Positions 14,458 through 22,747 of a stretch of 23,765 bases of DNA are shown here, one piece after another (the stretch's first letter is position 1; every line of letters begins with the position of its first letter). The position numbers and the translations under genes are program-made. Origin of the DNA: JALQUL01 sp040382935. Its GTDB lineage: Bacteria; Pseudomonadota; Gammaproteobacteria; Burkholderiales; Burkholderiaceae_C. The stretch is taken from the NCBI GenBank assembly GCA_040382935.1, contig JBEIEP010000042.1, positions 1 to 23,765 of the forward strand, given 5' to 3'. The notes beneath the pieces were generated by a model. The model did not search any database, was not told the DNA's origin, and saw only the letters and a list, made by a program, of their open reading frames with translations.

Positions 14458-14898
14458 ATGCAACATCGCATCACAGAATTTTTGGTGGGTCTGCTTTTTG
14501 GCCTTGGGCTTATCTTGGCGGGTATGACGGACCCCGGCAAGGTGGTTGGTTTTCTGGATATTTCTGGGTTATGGGACCCCTCTTTGGCATTGGTCATGGG
14601 CGGCGCAATTGCAGTGGGTGTTTTTGGGTTTGCGTTGGCAAAAAAAAGAACCCGCAACTTGTTGGGTGGTGCGCTGTACCTACCCACTTCAAATCAAATC
14701 GATAAGCCGTTGGTGATAGGTGCCGTCTTGTTTGGCGCAGGTTGGGGTTTGGCCGGTTATTGCCCTGGACCGGCTTTGGTTTCCATGGCCAGCGGGCAGG
14801 TGAAGGCCGCAGTTTTTGTGGGATTTATGGTGGTGGGGATGCTGGCGTTTGAGGCCTACAACCGTATGCGCATTGCGGCCACCGCGCAACATGCATGA
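14458..14898 (+). CDS. YeeE/YedE-family half-transporter (second, DUF6691-type)
   Basis: A 146-residue membrane protein with four or so helices and the motif GWGLAGYCPGPAL (Cys102), the second half of the YeeE/YedE fold. An N-terminal LILAGMTDPGKVVGFLD segment is also characteristic. It is expected to assemble with the preceding protein. Its stop codon overlaps the start of the SulP gene (ATGA at 14895), so translation of the two is coupled. A SD-like AAAGAGGTC precedes the ATG. Confidence 0.88.
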   Translation: MQHRITEFLVGLLFGLGLILAGMTDPGKVVGFLDISGLWDPSLALVMGGAIAVGVFGFALAKKRTRNLLGGALYLPTSNQIDKPLVIGAVLFGAGWGLAGYCPGPALVSMASGQVKAAVFVGFMVVGMLAFEAYNRMRIAATAQHA

Positions 14899-16643
14899 AC
14901 GCTAGTCAAGTGACCGATATGCGGCGCAGCGACACGCTTTGGCGCTATTTACCCGCAGTGCCCATTTTGGATTGGGGACGTCAGTACAAGCGTGACACCT
15001 TGATGGGCGACTTGGTGGCGGCATTGATTGTCACCATCATGCTGATTCCGCAGAGCTTGGCGTATGCCATGTTGGCGGGCCTGCCGCCTGAGGTGGGCCT
15101 GTACGCCAGTGTGGCCCCTTTGCTGTTGTACGCGGTGTTTGGCACCAGCCGGGTGCTGGCGGTGGGTCCGGTGGCCGTGGTGTCTTTGATGACGGCAGCG
15201 GCCATTGGGCAACACGCAGTGGCGGGCACACCCCAGTATTGGGCCATTGCCATTACCCTGGCGTTTATGTCGGGGGCCATGCTCACCCTGATGGGGGTGC
15301 TGCGCCTGGGATTTTTGGCCAACTTTTTAAGCCACCCCGTGATCTCGGGGTTTATCTCGGCATCGGGGCTGTTGATTGCGGCCGGGCAACTTAAAACCTT
15401 AATGGGCGTAAAAGCCCAAGGCGAGCATTTTTTTGAATTGCTGATCGCCTTGGTGGCGCAGTTGCCCAACATCCATTGGCTCACCTTTGCGCTGGGCCTG
15501 TTCACCATAGGTTTTTTGCTGTGGACGCGCAAAGGCCTTAAACCCCTGTTAATTGCCATGGGTTGCAAGCCCCGTTTGGCCGACGTGGTGGCCAAAGCCG
15601 GACCAGTGGCGGCCATTGCCGTCACCACCGGCCTGACCTGGGCTTTGGGCTGGAACACCCAGGGCGTCAAAATTGTGGGCACCGTGCCTCAAGGTTTGCC
15701 GCCATTTACCTTGCCGCTTTGGGACTGGGCCTTGTGGCAATCGCTGGCCGTGCCCGCCTTGCTCATTAGTGTGGTGGGGTTTGTAGAGTCGGTATCCGTG
15801 GGCCAAACTTTGGCGGCCAAGCGGCGGCAACGCATAGAGCCCAACCAAGAACTGGTGGCTTTGGGGGCCAGCAATATGTCGGCCTCTTTGACTGGGGGCT
15901 TCCCGGTAACGGGTGGGTTCGCACGCTCCATTGTGAATTTTGATGCGGGGGCTCAAACACCTGCGGCAGGGGTTTATACGGCAGTGGGCATTACCTTGGC
16001 ATCTTTGCTGTTAACGCCTGCCTTGTACTTTTTGCCGCAAGCCACTTTGGCCGCCACGATTGTGGTGGCTGTGTTGTCGTTGGTGGATTTTGGAATTTTC
16101 AAAAAAACCTGGGCCTACTCTAAGGCGGACTTTATGGCCGTGGTGGCCACGTTAGGTGCCACCTTGGGTTGGGGCGTGGAGTGGGGTTTGGTGATAGGCG
16201 TGGGGGTGTCTCTGGCCTTGTTTTTGTTCAGAACCAGCAGGCCGCACATTGCAGAGGTGGGCCTTGTGCCCGGCACCGAGTCGTTTCGTAACATCCACCG
16301 CCATACCGTAGAGGTTCTACCCCATGTGCTAAGCCTGCGTGTGGACGAGAGTTTGTACTTTGCCAACTCAAGAGCCTTAGAGGACCGCATCAACGACGCA
16401 GTTGCCAGCCGCCCGCAATTGCAACACGTGGTGCTGCAATGCTCGGCCATCAACGCCATCGATGCCAGTGCGTTAGAGAGCCTAGAGGCCATAGACCAAC
16501 GCCTACGCGCCAGCGGAGCAGCGCTGCACCTAAGCGAGGTGAAAGGCCCGGTGATGGACAAATTACAGGGCACAAACTTTTTGAAGAACCTAAGCGGGCA
16601 GGTGTTTTTGACGCATTTCCAGGCGGTACGGGGCTTGGGTTGA
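14895..16643 (+). CDS. SulP-family anion permease with STAS domain
   Basis: A 582-residue SulP/SLC26-type transporter. The membrane part (about residues 30-440, ten or more helices) has the family features PQSLAYAMLAGLPPEVGLYA near the start and GFPVTGGFARSIVNFDAGAQ in the middle. A C-terminal STAS domain follows (about 470-575, with VVLQCSAINAIDASALESLE). SulP proteins exchange sulfate, bicarbonate or other anions. As the last gene of a persulfide-detoxification operon, it may dispose of sulfate or sulfite, or bring in sulfate; the sequence does not decide. It is translationally coupled to the previous gene. Nothing like a T-tract terminator is visible after it. Confidence 0.93.
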   Translation: MNASQVTDMRRSDTLWRYLPAVPILDWGRQYKRDTLMGDLVAALIVTIMLIPQSLAYAMLAGLPPEVGLYASVAPLLLYAVFGTSRVLAVGPVAVVSLMTAAAIGQHAVAGTPQYWAIAITLAFMSGAMLTLMGVLRLGFLANFLSHPVISGFISASGLLIAAGQLKTLMGVKAQGEHFFELLIALVAQLPNIHWLTFALGLFTIGFLLWTRKGLKPLLIAMGCKPRLADVVAKAGPVAAIAVTTGLTWALGWNTQGVKIVGTVPQGLPPFTLPLWDWALWQSLAVPALLISVVGFVESVSVGQTLAAKRRQRIEPNQELVALGASNMSASLTGGFPVTGGFARSIVNFDAGAQTPAAGVYTAVGITLASLLLTPALYFLPQATLAATIVVAVLSLVDFGIFKKTWAYSKADFMAVVATLGATLGWGVEWGLVIGVGVSLALFLFRTSRPHIAEVGLVPGTESFRNIHRHTVEVLPHVLSLRVDESLYFANSRALEDRINDAVASRPQLQHVVLQCSAINAIDASALESLEAIDQRLRASGAALHLSEVKGPVMDKLQGTNFLKNLSGQVFLTHFQAVRGLG

Positions 16644-16776
16644 AGTTGTGACTAGGTGTTCGGTGCAATATCATCGAACATCCATGAGCTGCACAATCGG
16701 CCTTGGGTTACATCCGTTGTCATGGCTCATATCCGCACCGTGCGTTTTTTGTTTTCTAATTTTGATAGGCGAATCA

Positions 16777-17913
16777 ATGAAACCTCCTTCACACGCAAAC
16801 GATTACAAACGCACTTTGGGTAGAGTGTTAGGTCGGTTTGGGTTTCGGTCGCGAGTTGTCCTGCTTTCGGTGTTGCTCGCTGTTACGGCTGGTTGTGGCG
16901 ACGGCTACACCAAATATCTCGACGGGCCGCAGTTAAATATTTTTGTTGGAAGGCCTGATGCCGTCCGCATTTCAGGCTCAGTCGATGGCTACGGGACTTC
17001 GGCGTTGTTCAATACCCCTTCTGCATTGGCAGTAGACGGTTCTGGCAATCTCTATGTTGCCGATCAAGGCAACCATAGCCTTCGCAAGGTCACACCTGAG
17101 CGCATCGTGAGCACCTTAGCAGGGGTGGCTGGAACCAGAGGTGATACCAATGGACCAGCTGCAGATGCTCGATTTGCGTTTCCCAGCGGTATCGCCGTGG
17201 ACAAGTTGGGTAACGTGTACGTGGCCGATACCGAGAACCATTTAGTGCGAAAGTTAAGCCCCACCGGTGAGGTTACGACATTGGCTGGTCAAAGCGGTAC
17301 AGAAGGCGCTACCGATGGGGGTATCGCACAGGCCAAGTTCAGTTATCCCGTGGGGCTCGCCGTTGACTCTGCCGGCAATGTTTTTGTGGCAGACAGCGGC
17401 AACAGCACCATCCGAAAAGTTACTCCTGACGGTACCGTGAGCACCATCGCAGGATCGCCCGGTAGCACTGGAGCGATAGACGGTTTGGGTGAGCAAGCGC
17501 GACTTTACTTTCCCAGCGGGATTGTGATAGACAATTCGGGCAACTTGTATGTTTCAGACAAGGGCAATTTTTTGATCAGAAAAATAAGCCCGGCAGGGGA
17601 GGTCAGTACCGTTGCCGGAACCGAAGGGTTGTCAGTGGCTAAAGATGGACTCGGAGCAGATGCAGCGTTCCTAGATCCCAGAGGCATTGCACTGGACGCC
17701 CAAGGCAACCTTTACGTTGCCGACACCTTTTTTGTCCGGAAAATAGCTCCAAGCGGACTGGTGAGTACTTTTGCTGGCTCCGGTTTGGAGCAGGTGTTTG
17801 AAGCAGGCACCGTTCCCGGCAAACTATTCGGCGCTGTTGGCGTCGCGGTATCGGGGGACAGGCTGTACATCGCAGCATCCCATGGCGTGGCCTTCGTGAT
17901 TCAAATCCGATAG
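16777..17913 (+). CDS. NHL-repeat beta-propeller lipoprotein
   Basis: A 378-residue protein with a signal peptide ending in the lipobox VTAGC, so it is probably lipid-anchored in the cell envelope. The rest consists of six NHL-type blades of about 50-55 residues. Each is built on the pattern FxxPxGIAVDxxGNLYVADxGN followed by RKVTPxGxVSTxAG; the last blade is degenerate (VAVSGDRLYIAASHG). Such propellers usually bind proteins or sugars; no catalytic motif is seen and the role is unknown. ATG 16777 is chosen because it puts a basic N-terminus before the hydrophobic segment; the frame is open from 16648. The Shine-Dalgarno (AGGCGA) is weak. It stands alone between the sulfur operon and ybaB. 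Confidence 0.85.
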   Translation: MKPPSHANDYKRTLGRVLGRFGFRSRVVLLSVLLAVTAGCGDGYTKYLDGPQLNIFVGRPDAVRISGSVDGYGTSALFNTPSALAVDGSGNLYVADQGNHSLRKVTPERIVSTLAGVAGTRGDTNGPAADARFAFPSGIAVDKLGNVYVADTENHLVRKLSPTGEVTTLAGQSGTEGATDGGIAQAKFSYPVGLAVDSAGNVFVADSGNSTIRKVTPDGTVSTIAGSPGSTGAIDGLGEQARLYFPSGIVIDNSGNLYVSDKGNFLIRKISPAGEVSTVAGTEGLSVAKDGLGADAAFLDPRGIALDAQGNLYVADTFFVRKIAPSGLVSTFAGSGLEQVFEAGTVPGKLFGAVGVAVSGDRLYIAASHGVAFVIQIR

Positions 17914-18002
17914 AGGTTTGGAGGCCTAGTAAAGAACGTCTGCAAAACTCGCTGTGCGGATATGAGCCACGAGAATGAGTCCACCACAAGGCGAATTTAG
18001 CA

Positions 18003-18024
18003 GCTCATACCGGGCGGTATGAGC
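18003..18024. repeat. Perfect 9-bp hairpin between two genes
   Basis: GCTCATACC (18003-18011) and GGTATGAGC (18016-18024) pair perfectly around a GGGC loop. TATGAGCC also occurs at 17961. No T-tract follows on either strand, so it is not a standard intrinsic terminator. The 17914-18192 interval otherwise holds only the candidate ybaB promoter. Confidence 0.6.
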
Positions 18025-18064
18025 CAAAAAAGCCAACGCGGTGGGCGGTAATTGGAAAAAGACG

Positions 18065-18092
18065 TTGACGCATAGTTTTTACAAGATAACAT
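18065..18092 (+). promoter_or_regulatory. Candidate promoter of ybaB
   Basis: TTGACG (18065-18070) and TAACAT (18087-18092) are 16 nt apart and lie about 100 nt before the ybaB start. The -35 is good, the -10 is weak. Confidence 0.4.
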
Positions 18093-18192
18093 AGTGCTAC
18101 GTGCCGCAAGAAAGCCTATGTACGTTGTGAACCACTATGTTGGTTGGTTGGCGCCCTTAAAAAATTTTTGACAACTGCCTCAAAGGAACTGT

Positions 18193-18525
18193 ATGTTTAA
18201 CCCAGAACAACTTGCCGATCTCATGAAGCAAGCGCAGGCAATGCAAGACAACTTGGCCAAAGCCCAAGAAGAATTGGCCCACACCGTGGTGGTGGGCCAA
18301 TCGGCTTCTGGCGGCGTGCAAATTTCTATGACCTGCAAACACGAAGTCAGGCACGTTGAAATTGCAGCTGCGTTGTTAACCGAAGACAAAGAGATGTTAC
18401 AGGACTTGATAGCCGCTGCCTTCAACGCCGCGTTGCTAAGAGCCGAACAGGTGGGGGCTGAGAAGTTGGGCAAAATGACCGCTGGCATGCTTGGAATGCC
18501 CGATGGGCTCAAGCTACCGTTGTAA
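18193..18525 (+). CDS. ybaB: YbaB/EbfC nucleoid-associated protein
   Basis: A 110-residue member of the YbaB family. These small dimeric proteins bind DNA with little sequence preference. It has the family start MFNPEQLADLMKQAQAMQDN followed by a long first helix, then MTCKHEVRHVEI and DLIAAAFNAALLRAE. AAAGGAA precedes the ATG. In most bacteria ybaB lies between dnaX and recR; here neither is present, and the gene stands between a lipoprotein gene and the convergent tlpA-like gene, so it may be a second, relocated copy. Confidence 0.92.
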   Translation: MFNPEQLADLMKQAQAMQDNLAKAQEELAHTVVVGQSASGGVQISMTCKHEVRHVEIAAALLTEDKEMLQDLIAAAFNAALLRAEQVGAEKLGKMTAGMLGMPDGLKLPL

Positions 18526-18571
18526 GCGCGCGATGCCCGATGTGGTTGAAGCGATCAAGCGCCCGCGGACT

Positions 18572-19381
18572 TTACGAAGGGCGAAAACGCATGAGCTGGG
18601 CATCAATCGCCGTGGGCGTCAACACACCCATATGGATCTTGACGAGGCGGCCTTGGCTGTCAAAAAACAAGGTGGTGGGTAGACCCGTGCTGCCTACAAC
18701 TTTCCCGGTGCTTCTTGCGGGATCAAGCCAGACATCGTTCAAGGCCCATCCTTGTTGGGCGATAAACGTCTTGACGCGTTGGGCACTTTCACCTTGGTTG
18801 ATAAACACAAATCGGATATGGGGGTTGTTTTGCTGGGCCTGTGACAGGGCTGGCATCTCGTACCGGCAGGGGCCGCACCATGTGGCCCACAGGTTAACCA
18901 CCAGTGGGCGTCCATCTAACAGTTGATGGAGTTGTCGGGTTTCGCCTTGGTGCAATTCGGTCACGGCCACTTGAGGAACGGCCGTTACGTGTTGGCGCTC
19001 TTCCCAAACCGATCCTGCGCCCCAAAGTGTCAGGCCCAAAATGGCAGCGCGCCAAGCGGGAAAGCGAAGATCCGCACGGTCACGCAAACGCCAAACCAGC
19101 CAGCCCAAAATTGCAACGAGGCCAGCCGGTGCGTCCCAGCCTGCGTCGCGAATATCTAAGACTGCCAACGGTTGCGCCAAGTAAACAGTGGCGTGTTGGG
19201 CCAGATAAGAAGCCCGAGATGCAATAAGGCTGACCCAGAATGTGGACTGGGCAAGGTTTCTTAATGCGCGGGCACGATCAGGGCTTGCCCAAAGGCCGGC
19301 CAAGAAACCTGCAACTGCAAAACTCAACAGCACCCACAGGGGTTGAAACGGAAATGCAAACGGGCCGATAGAAATTGACAT
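18572..19381 (-). CDS. Membrane-anchored TlpA-like thioredoxin with Lgt-like N-terminus
   Basis: The C-terminal part (about residues 135-269) is a TlpA/ResA-type thioredoxin with WATWCGPC (Cys169, Cys172) and a cis-Pro region GSTGLPTTLFFD. The first 130 residues are hydrophobic with about four helices. Their sequence (start SIGPFAFPFQPLWVLLSF; then SRASYLAQHATVYLAQPLAV) resembles prolipoprotein diacylglyceryl transferase (Lgt), but the catalytic signature of Lgt is not conserved. The thioredoxin should face the periplasm and reduce disulfides, for example in cytochrome c or sulfur metabolism. It is the last gene of an operon, 27 nt after the exonuclease gene. No clear Shine-Dalgarno is seen before ATG 19381. 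It converges with ybaB, 46 nt apart. Confidence 0.85.
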   Translation of the reverse strand: MSISIGPFAFPFQPLWVLLSFAVAGFLAGLWASPDRARALRNLAQSTFWVSLIASRASYLAQHATVYLAQPLAVLDIRDAGWDAPAGLVAILGWLVWRLRDRADLRFPAWRAAILGLTLWGAGSVWEERQHVTAVPQVAVTELHQGETRQLHQLLDGRPLVVNLWATWCGPCRYEMPALSQAQQNNPHIRFVFINQGESAQRVKTFIAQQGWALNDVWLDPARSTGKVVGSTGLPTTLFFDSQGRLVKIHMGVLTPTAIDAQLMRFRPS

Positions 19382-19408
19382 GGTTGAAGCCCAAGAATGG
19401 ATGGGTGA

Positions 19409-20101
19409 TCAGGCGCGTGCAATCCAGCGCTGATGCGCCGCCAGCTTTTTGACGCCTGACCAATCGCTACATTGGCCTTGCACCCTGGGCCAAATGACCT
19501 GCAAGAGTTCGCATTCGGCCAGGGTGTCGGCTGCGGCTTGGTGGCGCACCGCACATTGAATGCCAAAGTGCGCCATCCATTCGTCCAGGGACCGGGCACG
19601 CACCTGTTCATGGGTGACGGCGCACAGATGTTCAATATCCACCCATTCGTTGCGCAGCGATTGCTTAAGGTGCAAGCGGACAAAACGCTCAATGATGGTT
19701 TTGTCAAAAGCGGCATGAAACGCCAGAAGGGGGGCATTGCCCACAAAATCAAGAAACTGTTGAAGCGCCAAAGGCGGTGCGACGCCTTGGCGTTGCTGGC
19801 CCACACCAATCCCGTGAAGCAGTATGTTGTCTTTGCTCGAAGTCACCTCTTGGCGCAAGACAATTTCAAAGCTATCGGCTGGGACAATTTCGAGGCGATT
19901 GGAATGCCAGTCCACCTGAATGCCAATGGCGGCAATGGCCAATAGTTGATCCCGTTGCATGTCCAAACCACTGGTCTCCACATCCAACGTCACCCATCGT
20001 TCTACCCTGGGTGAGGCTAGGCGTTTGTGACCGAATGCGGACCCATTGCGGGCATCTGCAAGCCAAGGGCCCAGCCAAGGAATTTTTTGCCAATCCATCA
20101 T
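19409..20101 (-). CDS. DEDDh 3'-5' exonuclease (DNA polymerase III epsilon-like)
   Basis: A 230-residue exonuclease with all five motif residues of the DEDDh group: Asp40 and Glu42 in LDVETSGLD, Asp133 in FHAAFDKT, and His187 and Asp192 in RHQAAADTLAE. This fold removes nucleotides from the 3' end of DNA or RNA. It is shorter than DnaQ with no extra domain seen. The ATG (20101 or 20098) overlaps the stop codon of the preceding DUF294 gene, so the two are coupled; this pair is commonly found together in proteobacteria. Whether the substrate is DNA, RNA or a small nucleotide is not known. Confidence 0.9.
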   Translation of the reverse strand: MMDWQKIPWLGPWLADARNGSAFGHKRLASPRVERWVTLDVETSGLDMQRDQLLAIAAIGIQVDWHSNRLEIVPADSFEIVLRQEVTSSKDNILLHGIGVGQQRQGVAPPLALQQFLDFVGNAPLLAFHAAFDKTIIERFVRLHLKQSLRNEWVDIEHLCAVTHEQVRARSLDEWMAHFGIQCAVRHQAAADTLAECELLQVIWPRVQGQCSDWSGVKKLAAHQRWIARA

Positions 20102-22056
20102 CGGTCAAAATCAAGTTGAAGGACCTGCTGCAAGCAGCGGGCAACGCGCAAACACTCTTTTAGGATACGTCGGTCAATATCGTTGAGTTGATGCAATTCC
20201 AAACGATTGGGGTGAGCGGGGTCCGCACCATTTGGGCCAGAGGCCAACTGGCGCCGAAGGCGCAAGGTTTGCAAAAACTCAAAACCGCCTACCCAGGCTT
20301 CGTACTCTGTTTGCTTGACCCCCTGAAGGCGGCCTATGGTTTCTAGGCGCTCCCGGGTATTGGTTGCGCGAATGCCGTGGGCCAAGGCTTGAATGCGGGC
20401 ACATTCCACAAACAAGGCAGTGCCTTGCAGTTTTAAATCGATGGCGTCGTTCTCGTCGGTGTCGATCTGGCCCAGCCAGTTAAGCGGGGCGCTTTGGCGT
20501 AAGGCATTCAGGGCCATTTGCTTAAGAAAGCTTGGGGTGCGTTGGGCAGCATCCACCACTTCAACGCGTAATGCCTCAGTCAAACTGGCGTTGCCATACA
20601 AGGCCCGAAAGTCAAAATAAATACTGGCCTTGAGCAAACCCTCTGGCGCACCGTGTGCAATCCATCCGGCAAAGTGTTGCCGCCATTCCGACAGGGTTAA
20701 GGTGCCACCGGGTGAACTGGCCATAACGCCGCCTTTGCACAGCGGGTAACCACAAGCATCCAGGGTGTGATTGACCTCAAGCGCAAAGGCCTGTGCGCGG
20801 GCGCGCAAATCGGCGTCTGCATGGTCGGCAAGAATCAGCGCATTGTCCTGGTCGGTGGCAATGGTCTGCTCGCTTCGGCCTTCAGATCCCAACGCAATCC
20901 AGCATACATCGTCGGCGTTTATGCCGTACTTGGGCGATGTGATTTGCAGCAGTCTTTCGGTTAGAACATCGTTGAGGTGGCTAATCAGTTCTGTCAGTTG
21001 GCGCGATTGCACCCCCTGGCCTAGCAGTTTGTGGGCAAACTGGCGTATTTCTTGGGCCGCCGCCTGCAGTTCTGCTTGGTTTTGAGCAGACCGAATGGCA
21101 GTGTTAACCTGCTTGAGGCTAAGCCTTTGCATGGCAAACAAGTCGCGCTCGGAGACGATTCCAACCAACACGCCGTCGCGCGTTACCGGCACGTGCCGAA
21201 TACCAAAACGCGACATCAAAATCGCGGCGTCTTGGGCGGTGTGATGGGTGCTAAGGCTACGCACCGGCTGCACCATGACCTGGCTGATGGGCGTTTGCAA
21301 ATCAGTGCCGGCCAACAAAATCTTTCCCAAAATGTCGTATCGGGTAAGGATGCCCAATAGGTGCAAGTTTTCATTGGTGACCAAAATAGAGCCGACCCGT
21401 TTGGCGTGCATGAGGCCAAGCGCTTGCTGCAAGGGGGTATCGGGCAAGCAGGACAAAGGTGTTTTGTTGGCGATGTCACCCAACTGCCGCACGGCCGCTT
21501 GCTCCGAGTAATCACGGGACGCAAACGCCATTTGCACCTCACGGCGCGACAATTCCAAAAAGGCTTGGATGCGCCCATTCAAAAAGTCAGAGAACGGGCC
21601 ACAGACCGCCGCAAGCTGCCGCATCGCCTGCACAGGACAGGCCAACACAAAGGTGTCTTGTACGGCCTTGTAGTGCGAGCTCACCGGGCGTTGCGCCACT
21701 GCCGCACTGATAGGAAACAGGTCCCCCTTTTCGTATTCAAACGCAATCACCTTTTGTGATCCAAGCCCTCGTTCACCGACCACCGCCCCCTGCCGTATAA
21801 AAAGCAACTCACCGACCACGCCGTGCCCAGGGTTGAGCACGGGCTCGTCGGGTGCAAAGTAGCGTTGGGTGGCATGGGCAACAAAAAAGTCAATGTCTTT
21901 GGCCACCATTTGCGAAAACGGTGGCACACGGGCCAGCTCTAACCGCAGGTTGTTGAATAGGCTTGCGGACGGGGAGGGCGAGGGCGAGTGTTGGGCCGGG
22001 ACATTGCCACCCGTTGGCTGTGGTTGCGTGTTTGCATCAAGAGTGGGAGGGGGCAC
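20098..22056 (-). CDS. cNMP-binding/CBS/DUF294 nucleotidyltransferase-like protein
   Basis: A 652-residue protein with four parts: a cyclic-nucleotide-binding-type beta barrel (about 40-150), two CBS domains (about 195-255 and 260-315), a nucleotidyltransferase-like core with GSEGRSEQT and TDQDNAL (about 388-410, two Asp in place for metal), and a C-terminal DUF294 substrate-binding helix domain (about 490-650). The family is related to GlnD-type signal-transduction enzymes and is often encoded beside a DnaQ-like exonuclease, as here. It probably senses nucleotides through the CBS and cNMP parts; its target is unknown. The start is a GTG at 22056 with AGGAG five nt before it. The first 30 residues are Pro/Ser-rich and probably disordered. 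Confidence 0.9.
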   Translation of the reverse strand: MPPPTLDANTQPQPTGGNVPAQHSPSPSPSASLFNNLRLELARVPPFSQMVAKDIDFFVAHATQRYFAPDEPVLNPGHGVVGELLFIRQGAVVGERGLGSQKVIAFEYEKGDLFPISAAVAQRPVSSHYKAVQDTFVLACPVQAMRQLAAVCGPFSDFLNGRIQAFLELSRREVQMAFASRDYSEQAAVRQLGDIANKTPLSCLPDTPLQQALGLMHAKRVGSILVTNENLHLLGILTRYDILGKILLAGTDLQTPISQVMVQPVRSLSTHHTAQDAAILMSRFGIRHVPVTRDGVLVGIVSERDLFAMQRLSLKQVNTAIRSAQNQAELQAAAQEIRQFAHKLLGQGVQSRQLTELISHLNDVLTERLLQITSPKYGINADDVCWIALGSEGRSEQTIATDQDNALILADHADADLRARAQAFALEVNHTLDACGYPLCKGGVMASSPGGTLTLSEWRQHFAGWIAHGAPEGLLKASIYFDFRALYGNASLTEALRVEVVDAAQRTPSFLKQMALNALRQSAPLNWLGQIDTDENDAIDLKLQGTALFVECARIQALAHGIRATNTRERLETIGRLQGVKQTEYEAWVGGFEFLQTLRLRRQLASGPNGADPAHPNRLELHQLNDIDRRILKECLRVARCLQQVLQLDFDR

Positions 22057-22225
22057 GGGAGCTCCTGGGTGGCTAGCGAAATTTGCAAAGATACGATGCT
22101 AATTTATTTGAGTGTGGTGCGTATGATTTAACGCAAAGATGGGGGGATTACCATCGCAGCTCTCCGAGTTTGACAGAATCGAGTTATCGAGACCGATTTT
22201 GTTACCCAAGGAAGGAAGGAGTGCG

Positions 22226-22628
22226 ATGGCTGGAATAGATATTGCCGTAGATGACGCACTGCTGCTTAGGCTGCTGAGGGGAGATGGCACGGGCGTTGCG
22301 CAGTTGATGCAAAGCGTGTTAAACCAAATTTTGTCAGCGCGAGCCGATGATGTGGCAGGAGCTGCTCGCTACGAAAGAAGCGAGGGCCGGCGTGCCTACC
22401 GCTCAGGCGCCTGGCCTGTGCGGCGTCGATTTGGTGATCAGCGACGACCACGACGGACTCAAAGGGGCGGTTAATCGCCATCTGCAAGGTGCCCCCTGGC
22501 AGCGCTGCCAAGTTCATTTGATGAGGAATGTGCTGGGGCACACGCCCCACAAACTTAAAGTAGAGGTGGGCGAGGCACTCAAGTTTGCGCTGTACAGCCG
22601 AAACAGCCAAGAGGCACGCACGGGTTAA
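22226..22628 (+). pseudogene. IS256-family transposase remnant
   Basis: The first 60 codons (start MAGIDIAVDDALLLRLLRG; then YERSEGRRAYRSGAW) match the N-terminus of IS256-type transposases, with an AAGGAAGGAG site before the ATG. The next recognisable part, GLCGVDLVISDDHDGLKGAV and then WQRCQVHLMRN, belongs to the middle of the enzyme and is in another frame. So at about 22405-22420 there is an internal deletion of more than 100 codons plus a frameshift, removing the first catalytic Asp. The frame stops at 22628, far short of the C-terminus. No terminal inverted repeats could be identified. Not functional. Confidence 0.85.
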
Positions 22629-22747
22629 ATTCAAACCAAACTCAAAGGAATACGGCTTGATCTGTTGAATTGAATTTGCAGCAAAATTGGGACTTGACTG
22701 TCCAACCAACCCAACGACTAATTTTCTATCGCAATAAAAATACCATC

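Noticed and set aside
14981..15682. 233-codon minus-strand frame opposite the SulP gene
   Set aside because: Antisense shadow; the SulP frame is complete and recognisable.
22140..22700. Terminal inverted repeats of the IS256 element
   Set aside because: GAGTTTG occurs near both ends in inverted orientation, but the match is too short and imperfect to call.
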